Shown: piece after piece, positions 1 through 11,913 of the stretch
Position numbering within the stretch: the first letter of the stretch is position 1
Layout of the letters: every line of letters starts with the position of its first letter
Source of the DNA: Isoetes taiwanensis
Taxonomy: Eukaryota > Streptophyta > Lycopodiopsida > Isoetales > Isoetaceae
DNA: 64,000 bases
Reading direction: 5' to 3'
NCBI GenBank assembly: GCA_021234155.1
Contig: JAJEKV010000022.1
Location: 2,726,728 to 2,790,727, forward strand
Notes under the pieces: generated by a model
What the model saw: the letters and a program-made list of their open reading frames with translations, nothing else
Told to the model about the DNA's origin: nothing
The model's database searches: none
Position numbers and translations under genes: made by a program

Positions 1-139
1 GTGAGAAAAATGCCCCATCCAATGGTTGAACAACGGTCCAGATTTGGCAGAGATAAATGGCCCAGATGGTGATCCGGGTACTTTGCTCCTATTGGTGTAT
101 TACTTTCCCGCTCCCCTACTGTGCTTCCTGAACCATAGC

Positions 140-375
140 CGATTATCTTCTTGGCGCTTTCTCTTCTGGCGTTTTCTCTTCTGGCTTTCTTCTTGGCGAT
201 TTCTCTTCTGGCTTTGGCGGTGGCGCTCAGGTTTGTTTTGCTCCTCTACTCTATGCTTTGCGGATTACCATAAACCATAGCTGATTTCTCTTCTGCCGAT
301 TCTCAGCTCAGCTTTCTTCATGGCGATTTCTCTTCTGGTAATGGCGATGGCGCTCAGCTTTCTTCTGGCGATGGC
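140..375. repeat. Imperfect minisatellite (TTTCTCTTCTGGCGA-like)
   Basis: A pyrimidine-rich motif close to TTTCTCTTCTGGCGA recurs with variations (TTGGCGATTT, TGGCGATGGCG). It reads as a degenerate short-period tandem repeat and makes the overlapping reading frames rich in Leu, Phe and Trp. Confidence 0.55.
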
Positions 376-673
376 ACTTCCTCTTGTTTATGCCACTGTA
401 CCTGATTACTTCATCTTCAAAAATCCGTCAGGTCAGATGCTTCAGCTTAGATCGCTGCAAACAAATACGGTGGCTGCTGTCACTGTGCCTTTTCCTTCCG
501 GAAATGCTTGCTACAGCCCGCATGCAAGCCAAGGCAAAGCCTGTCGCATGCTGCAGCATTCTTTATCTGAATTGAAGCGTCGAGCTATGCTTACTGAGCA
601 AGCATTAAAACCCTGCATTGCAGCTTCACGTCGTTTTGTTGCAACATTTGGTAGAAATTCAGAACAGAGTTAG
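320..673 (+). CDS. Hypothetical ORF, probably not a gene
   Basis: An open frame of 117 codons. The first 25 residues are hydrophobic (MAISLLVMAMALSFLLAMAL) and look like a signal peptide, but they are encoded by the edge of the minisatellite just upstream, so the hydrophobicity may be accidental. The rest (for example NPSGQMLQLRSLQTNT) matches no family I recognise. No splice signals or neighbouring exons support it. Confidence 0.12.
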   Translation: MAISLLVMAMALSFLLAMALPLVYATVPDYFIFKNPSGQMLQLRSLQTNTVAAVTVPFPSGNACYSPHASQGKACRMLQHSLSELKRRAMLTEQALKPCIAASRRFVATFGRNSEQS

Positions 674-1724
674 GTCCGTCGGAAACCGATAGGACTATCT
701 GTAAGCTTTTTATGTTGTCGTCCGCTGCAACGTGATGAAGATTGTTACATACAAGTAAACGCATTAGTCTGCTCCAAATACTTAAGAAGTAGCAGCAGCG
801 TTTGTTCTCACCTCTAAGGAGGAGGCCTGCACACAGAAAAAGAGTCTATTCTCTTCCTGTTGCTCTGTACACGGTTTGTCTGCTACTTGAGGGTTTTGTT
901 TAGGGTTTATGCTCGATCTTGGCGCCATACCTTGAGCCTCTGTTAGCCCTTTTTTTGGCAGATCTTAATGGAGTCCTCTCGTTTTTTCGTACTCGCTATT
1001 TTGGTGAAGAGCAACGTGATGAAGAGTTGGATTGTTGCAGATGAATAAACACAGGCATCTTTACCTCTTTTCATTAATCTGCTCTTATATTCGATGCCTC
1101 TCCTTCTGGTAAATCCTTCCTTTTTTTATCTGTTCTTTTTTTTTTTTTTTGAGTTTAATCCTATCTGTTTACTTTATCTATTTTGCAGAGAGAGCATCCT
1201 TTAGAAGGGTGTGTGACTTTTTGTATTTTTTTGCGCTCTAAGTATCTTCATTAACTGGGAAAAGAGCTAATGCTGGTGTAGCAGAGTTTGGAGCCAGCCC
1301 TAGGCTAGGCTATGGTCTCTATTTCTTGCAGTATTTCTTTCATCCAATAATACAAAGGATGATCATATTATTTTTCTCAATGTCTTTGTTACTACCAAGA
1401 ATTCAAAATATGTTTCTTGCTGTATATCTGTTTCTTTCATTCAATAATACAAAGATATCATATTATTGTTTTACAATCAAGAATTCAAAACATTCAAAAT
1501 ATATAAAGTTATAGTAGCAACAAATACAATTCCGAAAGATAAAGAGAATAGGTTTTGTTGCTTGAAGGAAACAAAGTTAACAAATTAAAAAAAAAAATGC
1601 TAGGAAACAATGCAAGTTTGCTTAAAAACAACATATAGGAACTAAATTCTTACCCTCAAAAACCACACTTATGAAAACGACGCAAGTTTTCTACCTGTAA
1701 TAACTACACTTAACTACACCTTTT
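674..1724. other. Non-genic stretch with a diverged direct repeat
   Basis: T-rich sequence without a supportable gene, including a T run near 1137-1151. Around 1322-1385 and 1410-1475 a block containing CAATAATACAAAG and ATCATATTATT occurs twice, a diverged direct repeat of about 90 bp. Nothing else is recognised. Confidence 0.5.
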
Positions 1725-1935
1725 TACAATGTGGATATTTTGCTAAACCACATGTCATTATTAGAAAAAACAACACTTGAAAACGTGGATATTCTGTTAA
1801 ACCAAATGTTGATTTTTAGTAAAAAATAACACTTAAAAACAACTACTATTTTCAAAAACCACATGTGGATATTTTGTAAAACCGCATGTTATTTTTTTTA
1901 GTAAAAATATAAAAACAACACCTAAAAACAACGCA
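1725..1935. repeat. AT-rich degenerate tandem repeat
   Basis: Three diverged units each begin near GTGGATATTTTG and continue through an AAACCACATGTT-like segment and A-rich AACAACACTT spacers (about 1731, 1783 and 1866). Unit length is roughly 55-85 bp. No coding potential is seen. Confidence 0.55.
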
Positions 1936-4900
1936 TTGAATTTTTTTCAAAAGGCTGTCAATTTTCTATGCATAGACTTTTTAGCCAAAAACAACACGTT
2001 GTTTCTAGCATTTTTGGAACAAAACAACAGGTGGACTTTAAGTGTTGTTTTTCTACAAAAAATACAGCAAAAAACTACACATAGAGCCAAATTTGGGGTC
2101 AGTGTGCTCCTCCTCAAGAAGGGGCTATACGTAGGCCCCATCTCTAAGATCTAGTTTCTTTTTCCACCGTAAATCTTTGATTCAAGTCTGACTCGATTTT
2201 TTTTCTACCCTCATCCCATGGAAAGTTGCAATGGTGCAAAACGGCAAATCCAACCATTGTTCAGGTGAGGAAAATAAATAGGAAGAAAACAAAGCATGCC
2301 AGACTCATCATAGACAACCGCAAAAATAGAGTATGATGAACTCATCATAGACAGCCCCAAAGGTCTGGTTGTTGGAGCTTGGAGGATAGAACACGACTTG
2401 GAGCATTTGAACCTCCGAGCCAAACCGGCCTCACCAGAAGCCACAAACCCAGCTAACTTTGCATACCCCGCTTGATCTTTGGGCTTGGAGGATTCTTGAA
2501 AGTCTATTTCAAAAAACAAACACAACAAACGCATAGGGGTCAGCTTGCATAATAAGACGGCTCTGCAAATAAGACTTAAATGAGGTGACCAGGGCAAGAC
2601 ACAACTTCTAAAGCAAGACACAGCTCACAATGTTGGGAATGAAGGCATAAGGTAAAAGTTATTTCCTAAATTTGGAGAGGGTTCATAAGCATATTAATGA
2701 TATGCTCATCCATTCAGGCATGTTGCAAAAGTGTACCCATGTTTCGTGAACCATGTATGATGCCATTGGCAACTACTTGCTATGAGAGGTCACCAATTCA
2801 TTTAATATATTGAAATGTGGAAAGAAGTGGTCGTTTCAAATAAACGCATGCCATGTTTAATGACTACAAATTTTGGGGAAGAGTAGGACAGTTAATTGCA
2901 TATTTTATCTCTGAATACTCAATGTGGCAAGTAAACAGGCAACAATATACCTTAAGCTCAGAGTTGAGAACCACGTGCTGCAAACGTTTGACCATGGGTA
3001 ATCTCGACATTTCGGACCTATTGACAAAGTTAGATTTGAGTTCTAGAGTCATTATGGTTGCCTTCTCATACTCCCTCTTCGAAAAGCAACTATAGCAGGC
3101 CCCACTTCCAACGTCGACGTGTTCAAGTTCTATGCTACCTCTAGGATAAAAGAAACTCGACACCAGCATGGCAAAAGTTGTCAAACACACATGCGAGGTG
3201 ATTGTGTAGCGAAACATCGACTAGTTGCCCGTAGCGAATCGAGTCTGGTTCTGTTGGTCATAATAGCTTGTCCCTAAAGTAAATGTGATCCTTTGAACTC
3301 ATGCGCAAAGTCAAAACCCCATTCCGAGCTTGCTAAAGTGGCCGAACTGGGGAACATGCCATTTCCCCGTTGTGTCCCTACGTCGAGAAAGGGGGAAATT
3401 TGGGGATTAGCACATCCATGTGGTGGATGTCCATTTTTCCTTTTCGAAGGGATTTCTTGGGACAATGAGCTACCCTTTGAACAGTGGAATTAACAGACGG
3501 AGCTATTTTAGTATCCCGATACTTAAACCCTACTAAATCTGTAGGGTTTATATTTTGGCAGACTCCCCTGCCTCTGAAGTGGCTGAGAGCTTGCGTGAAG
3601 GGTTCTCTCGAGGGTTCGAAGAGAGACCCCAAGAGGGAGAACAAAAAAACCCTCCGCATGCACCCGTTCCAAACCAGCCCCATTGTGATGGCTTGAACAA
3701 GCTGGCGATGGCTCCAAGGGGTTCAATTGCTTGTGGATGTTCCTGGAGGTGAAGTTTCAGAATACAAGTCAATCCTTGTAAGGGGTTCTATATTTAGGGC
3801 CGAAGCCACAATTGTTGTAAAAAGAAACTAGGGTACAGATGGTGGTCAATGATATAGAAAAATCAGATACATTTTTTTGCGTAGACAAGATGTTGAAACA
3901 AGACATTGCAGCTTGTTTTTGCATTTTCCCTTTGCTACAATAAGTCTCGCTTATTGAATTTAAGTGAGGTATGTTGTTCTAAGTTGTTGCCTACCCGAAG
4001 TTACTTATTTGGACATCAAAAATTTTAATGCCAGATGATACAATGCATATGAATATTGTTTGAGTCTAAAATTTTCATCGTTCAAGATCAATATACTTTC
4101 TTGAGATTTTAAAATTTTGGTTTGGCTAAGTAGTATGTACTTCAAAAATAAGCTTGGGAATGAGGATATCCATACATCAAGGTAAGTTGCTATTCATTCT
4201 GGTTTATTATCCAACATGGCGACCATTCTATTCAAGAATAAAAAATGAGTACAACATTTTTGAATGACATCTTACAACATGTTACCTGAGTGAAAACCTG
4301 CATTCTTGAATGATCTGTTACCTGCCTATTCTATTCTTAAAAAACCCCGTTGTGGCTATGATTGCTGGAGTTGGATTTTCGAACCCCTGTTGTGGCTATG
4401 GTGGATATGGTGGGCATAAGAAGCTGGAGATGCCATAGTGAGCTCCAAACCCTCGACAAAAATGCACCATTGCTGAAGCACAAAACCTGGCTGAAGCACC
4501 ATCACTGAAGCACAAAACTTGAATCAAAGCTTGAATTCGAGTTGCTTGGCATAATCAAAGTCTAAATCCGTCAAAATATGGGCTTGAATCCAATTTCATT
4601 GCTTACCTTGTGTTGTTGATGGTGGCGGTAGCCAACAAGCCCTGCCACAAATGGAATGGCCTCCATCTTGCCGTTCCACCACATCTCAAAGTTTAACAGT
4701 GCTAAGGAATATCAAAGTCTTATGCTCACTCTTATCATAATGAAATGATACATATTGGTAGTGAAAGAATTTGACATAGTTGCTCGAGGAGATTGCTTGA
4801 CGCTGACATAAAGCTGCTTAAGGCTGCTACACTACATGATGACAATGACATTGCCGTTTACTTTTTTTCTTTCTTTAGCTTTTCAGCATATACACGAAAA

Positions 4901-4937
4901 AAATCTATAGCCGCTTGGTCTTATATTTGTAGAGATG
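1936..4937. other. Intergenic, no supportable gene
   Basis: Several short frames exist on both strands (for example 2211-2621 minus and 3378-3683 minus), but none shows a recognisable domain or splice structure. A small hairpin, AAACCCTAC / GTAGGGTTT, lies at about 3525-3549. The 3290-3760 part is more GC-rich than its surroundings and could be old transposon sequence, but I cannot assign it. Confidence 0.45.
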
Positions 4938-5375
4938 TGCCCACCACCACTACTAATGTCACACACTACCACTACTAATGTCCAACATTTGATAATTTCC
5001 TCAACCACTAATGCCACCCACTAGCACTAATAACGTCAAATATTTGACAACTTCCTCAGCTCAATTTGCCTGATGCCGTTTCTCTTTCTGTCTCTCTCTA
5101 TTTCTTTTAATCCTTTCATTTTCATCCATAATACACGTTTCATCAATGTCTTGAACTCGTTGAGTTGTAATCCCCTTTTTTTTAAGGCTTGCAAAGTAAA
5201 GCTAGGTTATTAAGTTATACAAAAAAAAAGGATAATGGTCTTTGACTTGTGTAAAGACATGTTTCGACAATTTCTAGAACTGCTTATGTACTCCCCTTTT
5301 TGTAAGGTCTACAAAGTAAGCTCAGGTTATTAAATAAATTGTGTGAAAAAGGTAGTAGTCCTTAAACTGTGGCTA
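4938..5375. repeat. Two sets of diverged direct repeats
   Basis: At 4938-5070 a unit containing CACTACTAATG ... AACATTTGATAATTTCCTCA recurs with about 60-70 bp spacing. At 5167-5260 and 5285-5370 a second unit (TAATCCCCTTTTTTTTAAGG ... AAAGTAA ... AGGTTATTAA) is present twice. Both look like local tandem duplications. Confidence 0.5.
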
Positions 5376-5454
5376 GCATTATTAGCCACCCCACTATACA
5401 ACAGGAATGTTCTATTCTCGAGATGAAAATATGATTAAAATGTATAATCAATGA

Positions 5455-5492
5455 TACATATATATATATATATATATATGTATGTATATATG
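5455..5492. repeat. Short (TA)n / (TATG) microsatellite
   Basis: A run of alternating TA about 20 bp long, followed by TGTATGTATATATG. Confidence 0.8.
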
Positions 5493-5758
5493 AATTTTGC
5501 TTATCTCAAGCAACCTTCCATTAACTGGGATCCAATAACTAAAGTGAAAGAAACAGATAGCAACAGATAGCAACATTGAATTATACTCCTACGCATTTTA
5601 GACTCATCTATTACTTGAGTCATAATGAGCATATAAGAATACAAATTTACCGACCATATTATGATTTTCTAATATAGAACATGTACTCCTAGGTGGGGAA
5701 AGCTGTTACCTGCAACCGTCCATAGTAAAACAAGAGTTAGAACCGTTGTCAACTACAG

Positions 5759-6840
<1,082 letters not shown>

Positions 6841-6841
6841 T

Positions 6842-7728
6842 CGTAATGAACGGGAGGTTCAAATTACGGCATTATTTGGTGAGAATTAAAAGCCGTAATT
6901 GTGCTCCGTTTTTTTCCGGAGCAGCGCCGCCTCCTCTTCAAGCAATTTTTTTCTGGCCATGGCTCCTTCTGGTGGCTCTTCTTGAATAATACGTTAGCGT
7001 CAGCATCAGCTTAAGCTAGTTTAGGCTTCAGCCCTTCCATCCCCTCGTCGTAGTTGCATGGAACATGCTTGCCTTGCATATCACACATACAGGTACTATC
7101 TGATCCTTCAGTTCCGCAAATAATGCACTAAATCTTAGTAAATATGGCTCCCTGCATGTTGTCCCTTCTGGACTTACCGCTAAGTCCCTTTTTTTGCAGT
7201 AGATTTGCCATGGTTTTTGCATCTTGAGCCCTGCATCTTGTTAATCTTGCGGTTTTTATCAGAGATATAGCCTCACATAGTATGTAACGGTTCTTGCGTT
7301 TCTCATTCTTGCAAAGGATATGAATACTGGATCTAGCAGTGTTCTGTGTGTGCAGACGAAGAGGACGCTTTATTTTTTGTTGGATTCTTCTTTGATGGAG
7401 GTATGGCCCCTTTTACCCTAACAGAAACTTCAAGAGTTGCTTCTATAGGCAGCGCCATTTTTTTGGTACACATACTTCTACTGCCAGCCGGATTATTGCC
7501 AAGATTATGCCAAACGGCATCCATAATAAAATTACCACACAGTTTAATGGTGTTGGGGCATGTACTAACCTCCGTCGTGGAATAACAACGAAGTTGGATA
7601 TTCATCCTTGCGTACAGAGGGAACATAACTTTTCTAAACTATGTAGGACCACTGTAACAGAGCACCGGAACAGAGCACGTCACTAGAACAGAGCATGGAG
7701 GAGTAATTTGAACCTCCCGTCCATTACG
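6842..7728. mobile_element. 887-bp segment bounded by 26-bp inverted repeats
   Basis: CGTAATGAACGGGAGGTTCA and the next six bases (6842-6867) recur in reverse complement at 7703-7728 with one mismatch in 26. The interior has no transposase-like frame. It holds a small hairpin (GCTCCG / CGGAGC, about 6911-6934) and AT-rich sequence. The shape resembles a non-autonomous inverted-repeat element, but no target-site duplication is clear just outside, and the right arm runs straight into the next foldback. Confidence 0.4.
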
Positions 7729-7902
7729 CACGGGAAAATGCCCCCTCTCGAGTTTTCCGGGGGCAATTTGCTCGGCGGCACCACCAGCAGTGGCGGACGC
7801 ACGAGCGGCGGCTCGCGGCTCCGCCGCTCGTGCGCCACCACCGCTTGCGGCGCCGCCTCGCAAATTACCCCCCGGAAAACCCTCGAGGGATATTTTCCCT
7901 TA
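7729..7902. mobile_element. GC-rich foldback (MITE-like) palindrome
   Basis: A nested palindrome of about 170 bp. The outer arms run from CGGGAAAATGCCCCCTCTCG (7731) through TTTTCCGGGGGCAATTTGC and pair with 7850-7902 (GCAAATTACCCCCCGGAAAA, then CCCTCGAGGGATATTTTCCC). An inner hairpin, GCACGAGCGGCGG / CCGCCGCTCGTGC, sits near 7798-7833. Base composition jumps well above the AT-rich flanks. Overlapping frames rich in Arg, Gly and Ala on both strands result from the palindrome. Confidence 0.65.
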
Positions 7903-9461
7903 TGCATAATGTTGGGGTAGAGGAACATTTCACCTATTTCAAGCCCAGCTTAAATTAAAAATGATCTTATGACGTAAGACAAACGACCAAAGACGTCAAT
8001 GTGTTTGAGTATATGCCTGTGGTTGCACTATGTGGCTCCTATGTGGATGTGAAACTGGCTTGTCCTAGGGAGCTCGTCAACTACTTACTCCAAGTAAGGG
8101 CCTCCCTAACATAAAATGCAATCTTAGAATCATATTCCTATGAGAAAAATAGAATTCGGTAAGTCCACCATTGAGTCTCGATCTCTAAAAGATGTTTAAC
8201 ACAGTGATGATGTTATGCTATCTAAAAACACATCCCAACCTAAACCCTAAACCCTACCAGTGAGTAATTATAGAAACCCATGATTACAAAAGCTCGCCAT
8301 TGTTACTTCCGAAGAAACAAGATAGGGGTTGAAAATACCATGCCCAAAGCCATCCAAAATTTTACATTTTCCATACGGCAGAAAGCACCAACATCATAGA
8401 CATGTGAAATAAATAGCCATACATAATGAAGTCTGTAAGTGGATTAAAGAGTAATAAATATAATTGTGTCCATAATGGAGTACCTAGGGCGAAGTTATAG
8501 AGTTTAGGAAGCTCGTGCATTATCCGCGAGCTTCTGAAATGGGTAGGAATAATGGAGCGTGGAGTGCAGTAGAATGGATAGACGATCAAGGGCACATATA
8601 ATAAGGCACTATAGGCATTCACTCTAGTGGTTGATTCATACAAAAATGAAGAGTCATTTTATTAAAGACAAAGGTGGTCATTGGTTAATTTATGCAAAAA
8701 TGAAAAGTCATTGTATTAAAAACCAAGGTGATCAATGACTTTTAACCAAGGTGGTTATTTGCTTTCATCCAGGGGTATTGAACATAGAAACAAAGAGAAA
8801 TTGGTTAAAAAGACCAAGAAACAAAGAGTCATTGTATTATAAAAGCAAGATGGTGATTGGCTTTCATCTTAGGATCAAGAGATATTAAACCAAAAAATCA
8901 AAAGTCTCTTAATTTAAAACACGAAACGTGAGAACCACCACGTATTACTTGCAAGATCCACCTTAGCAATTCCTAACAAAAGGGTAATCTTGCCACAAGA
9001 TACAGACTTTTGCTTTTGCTTATGTATTCCTGGTAAACTCTACATGCATAAAGGGCATTTGAATCCATTTATAATGTTGCCATCTTTAAGCCTATGCTTC
9101 CACATGATAATAGGCAGTTATGATACAAAATCTTTGGGGATGATGTACTGTACAACGTCCAGTTTCCCAACATGATATGCCTAGCCCATAAATCACTTTG
9201 AGAACTTTTATTTCCATCGGATTCTTTCCTCATGATTATGGAGGCATGCACATTCTGCCGGTTCCGAATTCTTTCCACCATCAACAAAACCTATATTTTG
9301 TTCAACAGTTGAAGGAACTTTGAGCACATCATCTTCAATTCCTAACGTTCAAAGACGCATGCAACAAATATTTCAAACCATAAAATGTATAACAGGTTGA
9401 ATTACCTAGTGGACCAGCCTCTTCAAGTTTTATAGTTGTTGGACAAAATGCATTATTGGCT
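7903..9461. other. Non-genic stretch with a degenerate repeat
   Basis: No supportable gene. At about 8640-8860 phrases such as AAAAGTCATTGTATTAAA, AAGGTGGT and GGCTTTCATC recur three or four times as a diverged tandem repeat. A two-unit AAACCCT run near 8240 is too short to be telomeric. Confidence 0.5.
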
Positions 9462-9605
9462 AAAGATAAGATAAGATAAGATAAATTTTTACGTCCACGG
9501 GAACCCAACGGGTTATGGGACGGCACATGCAAGGGCAACAGCCCATCTAAAACCTGGGGACTAGGCCCCATCACCAAACACAATAACCAAATATTAAAAG
9601 GCTAC
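9462..9605 (-). mobile_element. LINE-family 3' end with (TTATC)n tail
   Basis: Read on the minus strand, this ends ...GTCCCATAACCCGTTGGG TTCCCGTGGACGTAAAAAT followed by about four TTATC units (plus-strand 9462-9485). The same block, GTCCCATAggCCRATTGGTC..GTGGACG.TAAAAA, ends two LINE copies elsewhere (43.8 kb and 52.3 kb), which carry TATTC instead of TTATC. A second AAGATAAGATAA stretch at about 9606-9624 flanks the other side. The 120-140 bp piece may therefore be a separate insertion with the pentamer run as its target duplication. The role of the conserved block in reverse-transcriptase recognition is inferred. Confidence 0.6.
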
Positions 9606-9662
9606 TAAGAATAAGATAAGATAATGCTAATGCTAGTAGTAAATTTATGCTTCTAAAATTAT

Positions 9663-10709
9663 CTAGACATAGCCAGTCCAAGGATTGGAAGGCCATTGAT
9701 CTAGAATAATTGCTGCGCCTCCCCTGTACACTGCCCATTTCTTTTGCAGGCGGGCTGCCCTCACCTTGCAGAGCTCCTCCTTACGGTTACACAATTGAAG
9801 AGGGGAGAGGTCCTCCTGTACTGAGAAACTAGTCCCTCTGAGATGGTTTCCATGCTGAAAAACATGTAAGCGGCTAAGAGTGTCTTGAAACTGAACCAAA
9901 AGATGGCGAGGACGATCAGGTCTTGCCGCTCCCACCCTAGTAGCGGAAACAACTCCACCAGCCTTCACATGCATGACATCAGTGAAAAAATGCAAAGCAG
10001 CATCCATATCAGAAAGGGCATCATCTTCTGCCTCTGCAACCCCTATAATACGCAAGTTCAGGCTCCTAGTAACAGAAGATACTGAGGTAGCCTGTTCCTG
10101 TCTGCTAGCGCGGCACTGCGACTCCTGGTCCCCTTGGGATTGTGGAGATGTCTGTACGCCCACCTCAACATGTTCCCTTTCTAATTTCTGCACTTCCGCT
10201 TCAACATAATGTTTCTTCTGTGGTTGTAATTCTGTATTCAGTGTCTGTACTGAGGCATCACTTGTGCCCACATACTGGGCTTTAGGGTCTGGAAGGAAGG
10301 CATGTATTAACTATAATAAGTGTGTCCATCTCTCAATAGACACGATCATAGATGTGGCCGTCATTCCTCCCTCAGAATGAATGAGTCGTACCTGGTCACG
10401 AAGTGTAGGCGGCAAACACTGAACTTGCAGGTCTAGAGCACTTTGGAGATCCTCCCGATCTTGGAAGGTAAATGTACCAGGCCTGCTTGTGCCGATATGA
10501 AGAGGCCGCTGGGGACCAAAAAGAGAAGATGGCAAATCCATTATTACACTGGAATTAGGTTGCCCCTGACCATGGAGTTGTATGCTAGACCGAGCACTTG
10601 TGGGACGAGGGACCTCCTGTGCAAACAATGATTCCTGAGTAGGAGGCTTTTTCTTTTCCCTGGCCATCCTTACACCAAATCTCTCCTTATTACTGGCCCT
10701 TTCTGTCAT
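9663..10709 (-). pseudogene. L1-type ORF1 protein (RRM/Transposase_22-like) with one in-frame amber stop
   Basis: Starting at ATG 10709 on the minus strand, the frame runs about 348 codons to 9663. It is interrupted only by TAG at 10311-10313, and the sequence on both sides stays in the same frame (WTHLL, stop, LIHAFLPDPK). The first third is basic and disordered (MAREKKKPPTQ). A middle segment rich in Gln and Glu may be coiled coil. The last third reads NLRIIGVAEAEDD ... PRHLLVQFQDTLSRL ... DLSPLQLCNRKEELCKV ... KKWAVYRGGAAIIL. That is the layout of LINE-1 ORF1p: an RRM followed by the C-terminal nucleic-acid-binding domain. Such proteins package LINE RNA. No ORF2 (endonuclease/RT) follows; a LINE 3' end lies immediately downstream instead. 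Domain assignment is by pattern only. Confidence 0.75.
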
Positions 10710-11098
10710 GGTGAAGCTCTCTAAATGAAATCAAAGCGGCTATATACAAAATTTAAATCAAAGCAGAAGCCTGAATCTAAAAGATCTGGAACACAATATC
10801 CAATACTGCAAACCCTACCAAAGCCGGCCGGAATAGGACTGTTCTGACACAGAAAACGTAACCAAAGATGGGCATACCATACACCATCGGAAAGATCCTG
10901 GAAAGAGCTTTCCAACGCAATAAGCCTCACCTGAAACGGAGTCTTGGATCAAAAGTTATGCTAGAAACTGTGTTGCCGGCGAAAAGCTGCACTACATGGC
11001 GCCTAGGGTTTCAGAAAGAAACCCCTGTTATTATGCTAGATATTTCAAACTGAGAGACACACTAGAGACACACTAGAGAGACACACTAGTAAAGGAGA
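10710..11098 (-). mobile_element. Probable 5' UTR of the ORF1-bearing LINE
   Basis: The sequence upstream of the ORF1 start is GC-richer than the flanks and ends near 11050-11098 in a short tandem run of GAGACACACTA. No host gene is visible in it. I infer it is the element's 5' leader; the true 5' end and any target duplication were not found. Confidence 0.35.
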
Positions 11099-11829
11099 AA
11101 TGCCTTCAGTCGGAGATATTGAAAACTTAAACCATTCAATAAAAAAAGCAAATATGAGTCTTATAAAACAAATGAAGAACTTGGTTATGTAGTTTTAGAT
11201 TGCTTATGGCCCATGGTAATGGCCATTGCTTTTCATCTTTCATTAATGCACTCTACAACAACACCAAAACCCTGTGCATTTTTTTCCTCCAAAATATCTT
11301 CTAGAAGAATTAAATATGATGCCAGATACAATAATCAGCAAACAAATTTTTGTTGAATATTAATTTAGCTCACAACTACAAAGAACTCACAAGTTTGAAT
11401 TGCATGTCCAGTATCACCTTTCTTGGAGTTCCATCCTGTAGAAATCCAGCCATTCTCTATTCAAGATACTATCATTCTGGCATGAGATATTCTAAGTGCT
11501 TATTAGTTATGGCCAAGTCAGTTAAGACAATTGTTCTTTGCCACAAGATAATAATTAAATGGAGACAAATGCAAATTTCTACCAACATGATCCATTTAGA
11601 CATCTATGAATACTATTAATTGACCTTGTAATATCTTCTCAATTATGCAAATGCCTAATTCTGAAACAACTCACCTTGTTTGCCTGCTGAGATTTCTATC
11701 TTTCTTTATGTTGTAAACTATAAAAATAAACATGACTGCATAAACTTGAAGTACCTTGCAAATTAGTGCTAAGGAACTTCCAACATCTCTGCACACTTAA
11801 GAAAAAACCAAGATCAAGAAAACTCAGAT
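11099..11829. other. Intergenic, nothing recognised
   Basis: AT-rich sequence with short unsupported frames only. Confidence 0.5.
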
Positions 11830-11913
11830 GGTCTGAACAAATAAACAAATAAACAAATAGATGAACAAATAAACAAATAAACAAATAAACAATTTGTTTA
11901 TTTGTTCATCTAT
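11830..11913. repeat. ACAAATAA tetranucleotide-like run forming a perfect 22-bp hairpin
   Basis: Units of AAACAAAT are followed by an exact inverted repeat: the arm at 11857-11878 (ATAGATGAACAAATAAACAA plus AT) pairs with 11892-11913 across a 13-nt loop of the same repeat. Confidence 0.8.

Noticed and set aside
2211-2621. 136-codon minus-strand frame
   Set aside because: No domain, no splice context, ordinary composition; length is compatible with chance.
8240-8260. AAACCCTAAACCCT resembling plant telomere repeat
   Set aside because: Only two units; also seen singly near 62880. Too short to be telomeric or interstitial telomeric DNA.
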